From the NCBI RefSeq assembly GCF_017696055.1, contig NZ_JAAORG010000003.1, forward strand, positions 248,001 to 312,000: a DNA stretch of 64,000 nt. The letters run 5' to 3'. The notes beneath the pieces were generated by a model. It was not told the DNA's origin, did no database searches, and worked only from the letters and a program-made list of their open reading frames with translations. Positions 51,707 to 62,994 of the stretch are shown here, one piece after another. Numbering within the stretch: position 1 is the first letter of the stretch; every line of letters begins with the position of its first letter. Both the position numbers and the translations under genes were made by a program. The DNA is from Prochlorococcus marinus XMU1406. GTDB lineage: Bacteria > Cyanobacteriota > Cyanobacteriia > PCC-6307 > Cyanobiaceae.

Positions 51707-53404
51707 ATGAAGTTTTTACTTGCTCAAATTAATCCGATTGTTGGAGATTTAGAGGGTAATGCAAAAAAAATTCTTAATGCTGCTTCGAAAGCTAGCTCAA
51801 ATTCTGCTGATTTAGTTCTTACTCCAGAATTGTCATTATGGGGATATCCAGCAAATGACTTACTTCTAAAAAATAATTTAATCAGAAATCAATATCAAAT
51901 TCTTGACCAATTAGCTTTAGTTATTAATAAAAAATATGGAAACTTGAGTATTACAGTCGGGATAGCTGAGATAATAAATGATTCTTTTTTCCCAAATCTT
52001 TATAATTCTATTGCATTGCTTGAGCGCGGTGAGTGGAAAATAATTGCTCGAAAAATTATTCTTCCCACATATGAAGTATTTGATGAAAAAAGATACTTTA
52101 GATCAGAGGAAAAAGTTTCTGTATTAACAAAAGAAATACATAATAAAACTTGGCGAATTGGCTTTACTATATGTGAGGATTTATGGGTCAACAAAAATAT
52201 AGAGGGTAGAGGAATTCATAAAGAAAATCCTATTTCTGATTTAAAGAAAAAAAAAGTTGATATCTTAGTGAATCTATCGGCCTCCCCATATACCTTCAAA
52301 AAGTTAGAGCTAAGATCCAAAGTTTCCAGTTTTGCTGCTAAATATCTTCAAGTACCGCTTATATATGTAAACCAGATTGGTGCAAATGATAATTTAATTT
52401 TTGATGGAAATAGTTTTATTCTTGATAAGAATGGATCTAAAATTAAGCAATTGAAATCTTTTTCAGAAGACCTCTCAAGTTGGCATATTAAGCAAACAAT
52501 ACCCGAGAAAAAAGAATTTGAACAATCTGAAATATCATCAATTTTTGATGCATTAGTCCTTGGGGTTAGGGATTATGCTCAAAAATGCGGTTTTAAAACA
52601 GCTTTAATTGGACTAAGTGGTGGCATTGATTCAGCACTAGTTTCAGCAATTGCGACAGCTGCTCTTGGCAGCAATAATATTTATTGCGTCTCAATGCCCT
52701 CCAAATGGAGTTCATCCCATTCAAAAAGTGATGCAAAAGATTTAGCAAGGAGATTAAAAATAAATTTCAATAGCATACCAATTGAAAACCTAATGAATTC
52801 TTTTGAAGAATCTTTTATAAAAACCATATCTTTCGAGATGGCCGAAATAACAAATCAAAATATTCAATCAAGGATCAGAGGAACTCTTCTGATGGCTTTG
52901 GCAAATCAAGAAAAGCATTTATTACTTTCAACAGGAAATAAATCAGAGCTAGCTGTAGGATATTGCACACTTTATGGTGATATGAATGGGGGATTATCGG
53001 TAATTGGGGATTTATATAAAACTAATGTTTTTAAATTATGCAATTGGCTTGATAGTGAAGAATCAATAAATCATAGAAAGTCATATATGTTAGATACTAA
53101 TGCAAATATAATTGGAGAAAATATCCGCACGAAAGCTCCAAGTGCCGAATTAGGTCCTGATCAATTAGATACTGATTCTCTCCCGCCTTATTCTATTTTA
53201 GATAATATTCTTAAAGGAATTATTGAAGAGAAAAAAGATTTAATACAGCTAGAAGAAGATGGTTATAAAAAAGATTTAATTTTAAAAATTATCTCACTCA
53301 TTAAAAAAGCGGAATTCAAAAGAAAGCAGGCTCCTCCAATCCTAAAACTGAGTAGCCAATCATTAGGAAGTGACTGGAGAGTTCCCATAGCAATATCTTA
53401 TTAA
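51707..53404 (+). CDS. nadE: Glutamine-dependent NAD+ synthetase
   Basis: 565 aa. N-terminal carbon-nitrogen hydrolase (LTPELSLWGYPANDLLL, Cys in FTICEDLW) supplies ammonia from glutamine; C-terminal ATP pyrophosphatase motif ALIGLSGGIDSALVSAIA and LLLSTGNKSELAVGYCTLYG bind ATP and substrate. Final step of NAD synthesis. Overlaps the end of the convergent DUF3326 gene by 4 bases. Confidence 0.97.
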   Translation: MKFLLAQINPIVGDLEGNAKKILNAASKASSNSADLVLTPELSLWGYPANDLLLKNNLIRNQYQILDQLALVINKKYGNLSITVGIAEIINDSFFPNLYNSIALLERGEWKIIARKIILPTYEVFDEKRYFRSEEKVSVLTKEIHNKTWRIGFTICEDLWVNKNIEGRGIHKENPISDLKKKKVDILVNLSASPYTFKKLELRSKVSSFAAKYLQVPLIYVNQIGANDNLIFDGNSFILDKNGSKIKQLKSFSEDLSSWHIKQTIPEKKEFEQSEISSIFDALVLGVRDYAQKCGFKTALIGLSGGIDSALVSAIATAALGSNNIYCVSMPSKWSSSHSKSDAKDLARRLKINFNSIPIENLMNSFEESFIKTISFEMAEITNQNIQSRIRGTLLMALANQEKHLLLSTGNKSELAVGYCTLYGDMNGGLSVIGDLYKTNVFKLCNWLDSEESINHRKSYMLDTNANIIGENIRTKAPSAELGPDQLDTDSLPPYSILDNILKGIIEEKKDLIQLEEDGYKKDLILKIISLIKKAEFKRKQAPPILKLSSQSLGSDWRVPIAISY

Positions 53405-54459
53405 TCACCATAAAAACACTGTTGGATTTTTTTTAAAGGCCGTTTAACTGAATCAAGATTGATACCTTTTTTGATAGCAAGAATTATGCCTGCAGCTTCT
53501 AGATAATTATCCACTTCAAAAAGATTGGGATAATCATAAAACTCATTTGTCACTTTTAATGTATTTTGATTTTTTACAGAGATTATATTTAAATTTTTTT
53601 CAATACCTGCTAATACTGCTTCTCCACCTAGTGCCCCATTAGGAACAACAATAGATTCAATCTGATCAGGGTGTAGTGAGATTAATTCATGTTTAGCAGG
53701 CAACTCTACAATATCGGGCGCATTGCTCAAACCAATCAATACAGATGGTAAAAAGGTATATCCAATTTCTTCTGCAGCAGCGCGAGGATCTAAATTTTCA
53801 TTCAACTCAATTGGATCTAATGCTGGTGCGTGAGCACAGGGGACTTTTAAGAATTTGCTAATCAGATGACTTATAACCGCTTCAACTCCAGAAATAGGGT
53901 CAACCCCTTTTCCTTCTCGATAAATATTTGTTTCTAGAGAATCTGAATCATCTGGAAATTTTGCCACAATTGCTATGGCCGTAACTCCTTTTTCTATTAA
54001 ACATTTTCCAGCATCAATTAGAATATCAGGATTTTCAATTGTGCCACCACTCATTTTTGACGAATCAGAATCAAGTACTACATTTAATGGCTTTGTTGTA
54101 ACCACATAAGAATGAACATTAATCCCTAAAGTAGAAACACATGCATCAGCAACTTGTAAATGTCTCACTAATATTTCACTTTTAATGGCTGAATCAAAAA
54201 TTATCCCAATTTTCTGTTGCTTTACCCTTTTTAGAGCGATTTCTCCTTTAGCAAGTCGGTCTAAACTATAACCCTCAACATAAAAAATATTTTTATCTTT
54301 TTCAGAAAGAGAACCACCATTCATAACATTTGGATGAGTAATTAAACATCCACTTGCTGATGCTAATAATTTAGCGGTAGGAAGTGCATCCCCAGCAAAA
54401 CCTCCTACTTCACAACCAATACCAGTTGGGACAATGAATATTGTTGGTGAAATTTCCAT
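53401..54459 (-). CDS. DUF3326 protein
   Basis: 352 aa. IFIVPTGIGCEVGGFAGDAL start and LPTAKLLASASGCLITHPNV plus GGTIENPDILIDAGKCLIEK are DUF3326 features, a family mostly of cyanobacteria and plants with unknown activity. Soluble. Complete. Confidence 0.88.
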   Translation of the reverse strand: MEISPTIFIVPTGIGCEVGGFAGDALPTAKLLASASGCLITHPNVMNGGSLSEKDKNIFYVEGYSLDRLAKGEIALKRVKQQKIGIIFDSAIKSEILVRHLQVADACVSTLGINVHSYVVTTKPLNVVLDSDSSKMSGGTIENPDILIDAGKCLIEKGVTAIAIVAKFPDDSDSLETNIYREGKGVDPISGVEAVISHLISKFLKVPCAHAPALDPIELNENLDPRAAAEEIGYTFLPSVLIGLSNAPDIVELPAKHELISLHPDQIESIVVPNGALGGEAVLAGIEKNLNIISVKNQNTLKVTNEFYDYPNLFEVDNYLEAAGIILAIKKGINLDSVKRPLKKIQQCFYGD

Positions 54460-54486
54460 AAATAAAAATATTTCAATCTATATTCT

Positions 54487-54678
54487 TTAATTAGCTAAGA
54501 CCGCTTTAATTGTAATTTTTTTTGTGCCAAATGAGTCAATAGAATTTTGAATATCAACAATTGACCATCGAATTACATCACCTTTTCTTTCTAAATTTAC
54601 AATGATAAATTCCCTTAAATTGATTAATTTAATTGAGTCTGGCCAATCTAAATAAAAATCAACTGAACTTAATTTCAT
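54487..54678 (-). CDS. Small conserved protein (63 aa)
   Basis: ATG overlaps the stop of the ferredoxin gene (ATGA). KLSSVDFYLDWPDSIKLINL then REFIIVNLERKGDVIRWSIV, mixed alpha/beta. The coupling suggests a partner of the ferredoxin. No function recognised. Confidence 0.7.
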   Translation of the reverse strand: MKLSSVDFYLDWPDSIKLINLREFIIVNLERKGDVIRWSIVDIQNSIDSFGTKKITIKAVLAN

Positions 54679-55001
54679 TTTTGATATTTACCAAATTGAT
54701 CATTATATAAATCATCTTCAACTTCTTTACCAATAACGATATTCAAATCTGACTTAGGATATGCCACACACAAAAGTGCAAAGCCCTTTTCCCTCAAATC
54801 ATCATTTAATCCCATAGCATCTTCTTGATCTACAGATCCTTCCAATATCATAGATGCACAATCTGTACAAACTCCTGAACAACAACTACTTGGTAAATCT
54901 ATTCCATTCATTTTTGCCGCTGAAATAATATCTTGATCCTCAGAACATAAAAAACTAAAAGTCTTTTTCTCAAATTGAACTTTGATATTGTATTCAGGCA
55001 T
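54675..55001 (-). CDS. [2Fe-2S] ferredoxin
   Basis: 108 aa. LPSSCCSGVCTDCASMILEG holds C-x4-C-x2-C ligands and GFALLCVAYPKSDLNI the fourth Cys, the plant-type cluster loop. One-electron carrier; differs from the main photosynthetic ferredoxin in N-terminus, so a side-path role is likely. Directly downstream of atpG. Confidence 0.92.
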   Translation of the reverse strand: MPEYNIKVQFEKKTFSFLCSEDQDIISAAKMNGIDLPSSCCSGVCTDCASMILEGSVDQEDAMGLNDDLREKGFALLCVAYPKSDLNIVIGKEVEDDLYNDQFGKYQK

Positions 55002-55017
55002 ATCCTAAATCTTATTG

Positions 55018-55968
55018 CTAAACTGCTGAACCTCCTACAACTTCTAATATTTCTTGTGTAATAGCTGCTTGTCTAGCTTTGTTATAGGTTAGATTCAAAG
55101 TACTTGCTAATTCTTTAGCATTATCACTTGCATTATTCATAGCAGTCATCCTGCAAGCGAGTTCTGAAGCTGCCGACTCTTGAAGAGCTCTTAGTACCTG
55201 ATTCTGTAAATATAATGGTAATAACGAATCTAATAATTGATCAGGACTTTGTTCAAAAACAATATCTGATGGTAACTTCTCTGAATCACTTTTTTTAATA
55301 TTTGATTTTTCAACTAGTAATTTACTATCTTTTGTAGTCAACCTAAAAATTTCGTCATTTTCATCTGCAATACCTTGAGGGTCCAGTGGCAGTAGTGTTT
55401 GAACAACAGGGGCGCAGCTAACTAGAGTGATGAATTTCGTGTAAATAATTTCCACCCTATCAGAATTTTCTGAAAGAAATTCAGCTAATACTTCACTAGT
55501 TATCCCCTCAGAATCTGTCGCAGTTGGTACCTGTTCCAGCTCTTTAAATGTGCTTTTAATTGTGTATCTATCTTTCCTATTTTGGAAATAACCTATTGCC
55601 TTTTTACCAACTAAGATCAAATTTGGTTCATAACCTTGTTTAATCAACTCTGCATACCTAATTTCCACCTTCTTGATTATGTTGGTATTGTATCCTCCAC
55701 ATAATCCTCTATCAGCAGTTATGCATACCAAAGAAATTGTTTTTACATCTCTTTTTGATAGAAGAGGAGAATCTACAGCTTCAAACTGAACTCTAGATTG
55801 AATATTTTCTAAAACCCGAGCAAGTTTATCTGCAAAAGGCCTACTCTTAAGAACTTGATCTTGTGCCCTCCTAACTTTTGCAGCTGCGACTAATCTCATA
55901 GCTTCTGTTATTTTTCGTGTATTTTTAACAGAAACTATTCGATCTCTAATTTCTTTAAGATTTGCCAT
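55018..55968 (-). CDS. atpG: ATP synthase F1 gamma subunit
   Basis: 316 aa. ANLKEIRDRIVSVKNTRKIT start, DRGLCGGYNTN, and the C-terminal rotor helix with ACRMTAMNNASDNAKEL. The central rotor shaft. Cyanobacterial gamma insert is present (SDSEKLPSDIVFEQ area). Last gene of the large ATP synthase operon. Confidence 0.97.
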   Translation of the reverse strand: MANLKEIRDRIVSVKNTRKITEAMRLVAAAKVRRAQDQVLKSRPFADKLARVLENIQSRVQFEAVDSPLLSKRDVKTISLVCITADRGLCGGYNTNIIKKVEIRYAELIKQGYEPNLILVGKKAIGYFQNRKDRYTIKSTFKELEQVPTATDSEGITSEVLAEFLSENSDRVEIIYTKFITLVSCAPVVQTLLPLDPQGIADENDEIFRLTTKDSKLLVEKSNIKKSDSEKLPSDIVFEQSPDQLLDSLLPLYLQNQVLRALQESAASELACRMTAMNNASDNAKELASTLNLTYNKARQAAITQEILEVVGGSAV

Positions 55969-55987
55969 GGTATTCCCTTAAATAAAT

Positions 55988-57517
<1,530 letters not shown>

Positions 57518-57535
57518 TTAAGGTTGATTTAAAAG

Positions 57536-58078
57536 TTACTTGGAAAGTGACAAACCAAGTTTTCTAATTTGAGAAGCAAGGGAAGCATCAATTACTTTTG
57601 ATCCTACACTGGCGACGAAACCACCAATAAGAGATGGGTCAATTTTAGTTACAAGTTCTAATTTTTCAGTTCCTGCTATATTGATGATCTTTTGGGTAAT
57701 TAAACCTTTCTGTTCATCAGTAAGCTCGACTGCTGAAGTAACAGTTGCCAAAGCAATATTACTATTTTCTCGATAAATCTCTAAAAACCTTTCAAGAATA
57801 GAAGTAAGAATTCCAATTCTTTGCCTATCGGCCAATAATTTCAAGAAATTCAGTAAAGAAGAATTTACCTTATTTGAAAAAATTTCAATAATGATTTTCT
57901 TCTTAGCATCTGTCTCTAAAACAGGAGAGGAAAGTGCCTTCTCCAATTCAGGGGAATCATTTAATAATTCTAAAAGTTGTTTAACCTCAGAAACAATCTC
58001 TTCAGTTTGCGAATTTTCATTCACAACTTGAAGTAATGCCTCGGCATATGGTGTAGTAACTGAATTTAAAAGTGGCAT
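57536..58078 (-). CDS. atpH: ATP synthase F1 delta subunit
   Basis: 180 aa. PYAEALLQVVNENSQTEEIV N-domain and GFVASVGSKVIDASLASQIR end are typical. Links F1 to the peripheral b/b' stalk. Starts at the last base of atpF (1-base overlap). Confidence 0.95.
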   Translation of the reverse strand: MPLLNSVTTPYAEALLQVVNENSQTEEIVSEVKQLLELLNDSPELEKALSSPVLETDAKKKIIIEIFSNKVNSSLLNFLKLLADRQRIGILTSILERFLEIYRENSNIALATVTSAVELTDEQKGLITQKIINIAGTEKLELVTKIDPSLIGGFVASVGSKVIDASLASQIRKLGLSLSK

Positions 58079-58590
58079 TAGTTCACCTCAATATTGTTAA
58101 TTGATTGAGTGACCAAATTTTCTTGTGTTGTTTTATCAAGTCGATTTGGTAGGGAATCTAAAGCTTTTTTAATTGCTAATTCAACAGCTTCTTTTCGAAG
58201 TTGAGAAATTGCTCTGGATGCTTCAGAGCTCTCATCAGAAATTGCACTTTGTTTAATTCGTGCCATCTCTTCGATTGCTTTTTTCTCACTTTCCATTCTG
58301 ATTGATTCAGATCTTTTGAGAGAATCTGCTTTTATTTGAGAAGCTTTTTCTTCTGCTAAAGATAAGTCTTTCTTTGCCTTCTCTAAAGCTTGTGTTGCAT
58401 TAAGAAGTCGATCTTCGGCATCTTTTAATTCAAGAAGAATTCCTTCTCTTCTTTTTTGAAGCATTTTACCTAGGAAACCAGGCAAAAATTTATAAAGGCC
58501 AAAAACCACTACAGCCCAATTAAGGATATTTGTTTCGAATAAATCGAAATTTAATCCAAAACCTTCTGTAGCTAAGAGAGTTAAATTCAT
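58078..58590 (-). CDS. atpF: ATP synthase F0 b subunit
   Basis: 170 aa. One N-terminal helix ([20 protein letters not shown]) followed by a long charged coiled coil. Peripheral stalk partner of b'. Start overlaps the end of the b' gene (4 bases). Confidence 0.95.
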   Translation of the reverse strand: MNLTLLATEGFGLNFDLFETNILNWAVVVFGLYKFLPGFLGKMLQKRREGILLELKDAEDRLLNATQALEKAKKDLSLAEEKASQIKADSLKRSESIRMESEKKAIEEMARIKQSAISDESSEASRAISQLRKEAVELAIKKALDSLPNRLDKTTQENLVTQSINNIEVN

Positions 58591-59048
58591 TTTTCTAGAA
58601 TCAGTCTATTAACAATAAGTTCGCTTAAATCATCAGCCTGTTTAGAAAGTTGATCACGAGCAGCAGATGTCTGACTTTCAATTTCTAGTCTTGCTTTTTC
58701 TTTTGAAGCATTTGCTTCATTGTTGGCAAGTTCTAGTGCTTCTTTATAAAGCTTGTCAGACTCATTCTCCGCTTCGCCCACAATTCTTTGAGCTTCTGAA
58801 CGAGCACTTTGAAGCTGAGTTAATAAATCAGCTTCTAATTTTTTAACCTCAGAAAGTTTATTTTTGGCCTCAATAATATTATTACTTACAAACTTTTCTC
58901 TTTTTTCTACAACATTGCCTACAGGCTTAAAAAAGAGAGAATTTAATATGTAAGTAAGCGCAACTACTTGTATCGCCATTAGAGGCAAAGTGGCATTTAT
59001 ATCAAATAATCCACCTTCCGTAGTACCAAAAAAATTAAAGGCCAACAT
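58587..59048 (-). CDS. atpF2: ATP synthase F0 b' subunit
   Basis: 153 aa. Hydrophobic helix ([20 protein letters not shown]) then [20 protein letters not shown] and a coiled coil rich in Glu/Ala. The second, diverged b-type subunit of photosynthetic organisms, forming a heterodimer with AtpF. Confidence 0.95.
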   Translation of the reverse strand: MLAFNFFGTTEGGLFDINATLPLMAIQVVALTYILNSLFFKPVGNVVEKREKFVSNNIIEAKNKLSEVKKLEADLLTQLQSARSEAQRIVGEAENESDKLYKEALELANNEANASKEKARLEIESQTSAARDQLSKQADDLSELIVNRLILEK

Positions 59049-59116
59049 ATGATTAAGTTGAAGTTAAAAAATTAAATTTAAATATTGCTAATAAGGATTA
59101 GAAGCAATATTAACTT

Positions 59117-59380
<264 letters not shown>

Positions 59381-59440
59381 TTAATACTTGTGATAATCTT
59401 TGTTGTCATACACGCTTGGACATCCTTTATTTTAAGAATG

Positions 59441-59509
59441 GGTCTGATATTTTCAGACCTACGCGATTAGATATTTTGCCAGATTACAGACCCTTTGTAA
59501 AAGCGTCTG
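59441..59509 (-). promoter_or_regulatory. Two hairpins in the atpB-atpE spacer
   Basis: GGTCTGA/TCAGACC (59441-59459, 5-base loop) and CAGAC/GTCTG (59487-59509). They lie in the unusually long 164-base gap ahead of the c-subunit gene. A processing, stability or attenuation role is likely because c is needed in excess. Confidence 0.5.
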
Positions 59510-59526
59510 AATGTATAAGAAGAAAG

Positions 59527-60252
59527 CTAATGATGTTCTTCAACAGCTTCTCCAATGTAGTAGGCCGCTAAAGTTGCGAAAATCAATGCCTGAATTGCAC
59601 TAGTAAATAATCCTAGGAACATAACAGGTATTGGCAGAATTAGTGGAACTAAGAATACTAAAACACCAACAACAAGTTCATCAGCCAAAATATTTCCAAA
59701 TAGCCTGAAAGAGAGTGATAAAGGTTTCGTAAAGTCCTCTAGAATTTTGAAAGGAAGCATAATAGGAGTTGGGTGAACATAATATTCGAAATATCTCCAA
59801 CCCTTATTGCTTAACCCTGCATAGAAATAAGAAAGTGAAACCAATAAAGCCAAGGCTATAGTTGTATTGATATCTGCAGTAGGTGCTCCTAATTCTCCAC
59901 TTGGTAACTTAATCAATCTCCAAGGAATTAAAGCTCCTCCCCAATTACTAACAAAGACGAATAAAAATAAAGTACCTATAAATGGCATCCAATCTCTATA
60001 TACTTTTTCACCTATTTGAGTCCTAGCAAGATCTCTTATGTAATCCCAGAGAAACTCAAGCAAGTTTTGAAGGCCTTTAGGATCATTTTCCATTTTTTTA
60101 GTTCCTAAAGAAATAAAAACTAATAAAGCTCCTAATAAAATCCAAGATGTTAAAAATACCTGCCCATGAAGTCTGATATTTCCAATTTGCCAATAAAGAT
60201 GTTGACCAACTTCTAATGCTGCAAAATTTGTTAGCAAGGAATTAAAAAACAT
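59527..60252 (-). CDS. atpB: ATP synthase F0 a subunit
   Basis: 241 aa, about five helices. [20 protein letters not shown] carries the essential Arg of the proton channel; [20 protein letters not shown] is the usual end. Forms the two half-channels beside the c ring. Confidence 0.97.
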   Translation of the reverse strand: MFFNSLLTNFAALEVGQHLYWQIGNIRLHGQVFLTSWILLGALLVFISLGTKKMENDPKGLQNLLEFLWDYIRDLARTQIGEKVYRDWMPFIGTLFLFVFVSNWGGALIPWRLIKLPSGELGAPTADINTTIALALLVSLSYFYAGLSNKGWRYFEYYVHPTPIMLPFKILEDFTKPLSLSFRLFGNILADELVVGVLVFLVPLILPIPVMFLGLFTSAIQALIFATLAAYYIGEAVEEHH

Positions 60253-60275
60253 TTGTTTTGAATAAAAAAATTTAC

Positions 60276-60752
60276 TTAAGAACGTGAAAAATAAAAAATG
60301 AGTGAAGGCTTATAAATAAAAAAACCTATCATCGCAGGAAAAATATCCAAAGATCCTAGCTTGCTCGCAAAAATAAAGAGGCAAACTGGAACTAATAGTT
60401 GCAATTTTGATACACCTGATGATTCTTTACCAAGTTTCCCTATACTTTTGGCAAGCAAACGTAGGTAAAAAATGCCGGCAATTGCACCTATAAAAATACT
60501 AAAACCAAAAGTGAAGCCTAGAAAAATTCCAGTTATTGATGCTAATAAAATAGAAACAATAAAAGTAATTCCAAAAATTGTTAATTGCAATTTTGTGTAT
60601 TCATCATTTATAGAAAGCAAATGCTCTATTTGATTGGCAATGCCAGATTTACTTTCTTTGATGATCGAATTATTCAGGGATTGAGGAAATTGAACATTCT
60701 CATTACAAGGATGCTCAAGTTTTTTTCTATTTGAGTCCACTGATGTGAACAT
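60276..60752 (-). CDS. atpI: ATP synthase operon protein Atp1 (AtpI-like)
   Basis: 158 aa. A polar N-terminal third ([17 protein letters not shown]), then four helices. Position (first in the operon, before atpB) and size match cyanobacterial Atp1. Assembly factor or ion channel for the c ring; not part of the purified enzyme. Start of the eight-gene operon. Confidence 0.85.
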   Translation of the reverse strand: MFTSVDSNRKKLEHPCNENVQFPQSLNNSIIKESKSGIANQIEHLLSINDEYTKLQLTIFGITFIVSILLASITGIFLGFTFGFSIFIGAIAGIFYLRLLAKSIGKLGKESSGVSKLQLLVPVCLFIFASKLGSLDIFPAMIGFFIYKPSLIFYFSRS

Positions 60753-60968
60753 AGTTTAGAAACCCCCTCTTAGTGTTTGAAGTAAGTATATAAACTCACG
60801 GAATCTATCACGGAGAGGTACCTTTTAGCTAGTTTTTTTCTATAAAAAATTAATTCTTAAGATTTATTATGAATCTATAGAGCATTTTTAACTTTATTCT
60901 TCAAGAATAAAATTTATGAAAAATCCTCTTTTTAATTACGTATACACTTTAAAAAGTTAATAAAAGAC

Positions 60969-62255
60969 TTGGCAAAATCTCAATTAAACGTCTCAATGGT
61001 ACATATACATTTAAAAAAATTGGAGATAAGTCAAGAAAAAATAAAATATAAAAAAATTTCTAAAAGAAAAAAACCCTTTAGCTCTAATTACAAAAAAAAT
61101 TTAAGCAATTTAACAGAATCTATTTTTCCTTTGCCTTGGACAATATGGCCTTATGAGGCAAAAATCCTCGTTATCCTCGTTGGAGTTTGGTCAATATTAG
61201 GAATATCCATTCTAGGATCGTCAAGTTGGTGGGTGGCTAGTAGAGAAATGGGAAATTGGGCTTATTTCTTAAAAAAACAAATTATTTGGACAATTCCAGG
61301 GATTGGTCTGTTTTATTTCGTTCTTAATACCAACATTAGAAATCTTTTAAAGTTTTCAAGAATTATTTTTTATTTTTTATTTTTTTTGATTTTTCTAACC
61401 AATATTACTGGAATTACAGTCAATGGCTCTTCAAGATGGTTAGTACTAGGGAATTTACGTTTACAACCATCTGAATTAATAAAGCCTTTTCTAATTCTTG
61501 AAGCTTCTAACCTTTTTGCTCATTGGAATCTGATAAAGAATGATAAAAAATTAATTTCAATATTTTCCTTTGGTTTATTAATTTTATTAATACTTAAGCA
61601 GCCTAATTTAAGTACTGCATCATTAACTGGAATTTTGTTTTGGGTAATGGGTTTATGTGGAGGCGTTAAATCTAGTTCTCTTTGGTCATTTGCTTCATTA
61701 GGATTGATCACTGGATGTATTAGTATCCTTAATAACGAATATCAAAAACTTAGAATTACTTCATTCATTAATCCTTGGAAAGATCAACAGGAAAGTGGAT
61801 TTCAATTGGTTCAGAGTTTATTAGCTATAGGTTCAGGTGGTCTATTTGGCCAAGGTTTTGGGCTGTCTATTCAAAAATTACAATATCTACCGTTCATGTA
61901 TACAGATTTTATTTTTGCCATTTTTGCGGAAGAATTTGGTTTGTTGGGGTGTACTTTATTCTTAGGATTTTTAGCAGTATTCTCTTATATAAGCTTAAGA
62001 ATTAGTCTTAAGTGCAGGAACAACTATACAAAATTAGTTGCTATAGGATGTGGTGTATTGTTAATAGGTCAATCAATAATGCATATCGCTGTAGCAACAG
62101 GTTCAATGCCTACAACAGGCTTACCACTACCCTTCATTAGTTATGGTGGCAATTCACTAATCGCGTCTTTTTTTATTGCAGGGATGTTACTTAGATGTTC
62201 ATTAGAATCAACTGGATTTATAGGTATGATTAGTACACGAAAGACTCTTAATTAG
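60969..62255 (+). CDS. ftsW: SEDS-family cell-division glycosyltransferase FtsW
   Basis: 428 aa, TTG start; an ATG at 61005 is an alternative. About ten helices. NGSSRWLVLGNLRLQPSELI and TGLPLPFISYGGNSLIASF are the SEDS signatures, the latter favouring FtsW over RodA. Polymerises septal peptidoglycan. A 55-residue basic cytoplasmic leader precedes the first helix. Followed by ccdA. Confidence 0.93.
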   Translation: MAKSQLNVSMVHIHLKKLEISQEKIKYKKISKRKKPFSSNYKKNLSNLTESIFPLPWTIWPYEAKILVILVGVWSILGISILGSSSWWVASREMGNWAYFLKKQIIWTIPGIGLFYFVLNTNIRNLLKFSRIIFYFLFFLIFLTNITGITVNGSSRWLVLGNLRLQPSELIKPFLILEASNLFAHWNLIKNDKKLISIFSFGLLILLILKQPNLSTASLTGILFWVMGLCGGVKSSSLWSFASLGLITGCISILNNEYQKLRITSFINPWKDQQESGFQLVQSLLAIGSGGLFGQGFGLSIQKLQYLPFMYTDFIFAIFAEEFGLLGCTLFLGFLAVFSYISLRISLKCRNNYTKLVAIGCGVLLIGQSIMHIAVATGSMPTTGLPLPFISYGGNSLIASFFIAGMLLRCSLESTGFIGMISTRKTLN

Positions 62256-62337
62256 TTAGAATTTAGAGGATTTAATTCAAGCTATCGAATCATTTAATTT
62301 AGTTATCTCCGAATTATCTCAAAAGGGTAATCTGCTT

Positions 62338-62994
62338 ATGCAGAGTGGTCTTAATAGTCCTGGTCCATTTACTATCTTTTTGGTTTTCAGCGCAGGACTG
62401 TTAACAAGTCTTGGGCCATGTTCATTATCATTACTTCCAGTCACAATTGCTTATGTAGGAGGAACAGAGAAAAATAAATTTAAGCTTATTAGTTTTTCAG
62501 GAGGAGTCGTTTTTTCGCTTGTTGCCCTTGGTGCTGCGAGTGGATTCTTAGGCAAAATATACGGACAAATTCCATCTTATTACACTTCATTTGTTGCTCT
62601 AATAGCAATAGTAATGGGTTTAAATTTACTAGGAATTCTAAAGTTTCAGTTTCCGAATGGACCTGATCTAAAAATAATAGAAGACAAAATACCACCCCTC
62701 ATAGCACCTTTCACAATAGGAACCACTTTTGGACTAGCCTCTTCACCTTGCATCACTCCAGTTTTAGCAACTCTTCTGGCTTGGGTATCGCAAGCTAAAA
62801 ACCCGATAATCTCGATTATTTTTTTATTTTTCTTTGGGATAGGCCAAGTTACTCCATTAATCATTGCGGGAGCCACGGCAGAAAATTTAAAAAAATTTTT
62901 AGAGCTTAGAAAATTTAGTCAAATAATTCCCACTTTGAGTGGGATATTTTTAGTTGCACTAGGATTATTAAATTTATTTTCAAATTGGATTTAA
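62338..62994 (+). CDS. ccdA: Cytochrome c biogenesis thiol transporter CcdA
   Basis: 218 aa, six helices. LTSLGPCSLSLLPVTIAYVG and TFGLASSPCITPVLATLLAW carry the two redox Cys facing each other across the membrane. Passes electrons from stroma-side thioredoxin to the lumen for apocytochrome reduction. Stop and next start are adjacent (TAAATG). Confidence 0.96.
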   Translation: MQSGLNSPGPFTIFLVFSAGLLTSLGPCSLSLLPVTIAYVGGTEKNKFKLISFSGGVVFSLVALGAASGFLGKIYGQIPSYYTSFVALIAIVMGLNLLGILKFQFPNGPDLKIIEDKIPPLIAPFTIGTTFGLASSPCITPVLATLLAWVSQAKNPIISIIFLFFFGIGQVTPLIIAGATAENLKKFLELRKFSQIIPTLSGIFLVALGLLNLFSNWI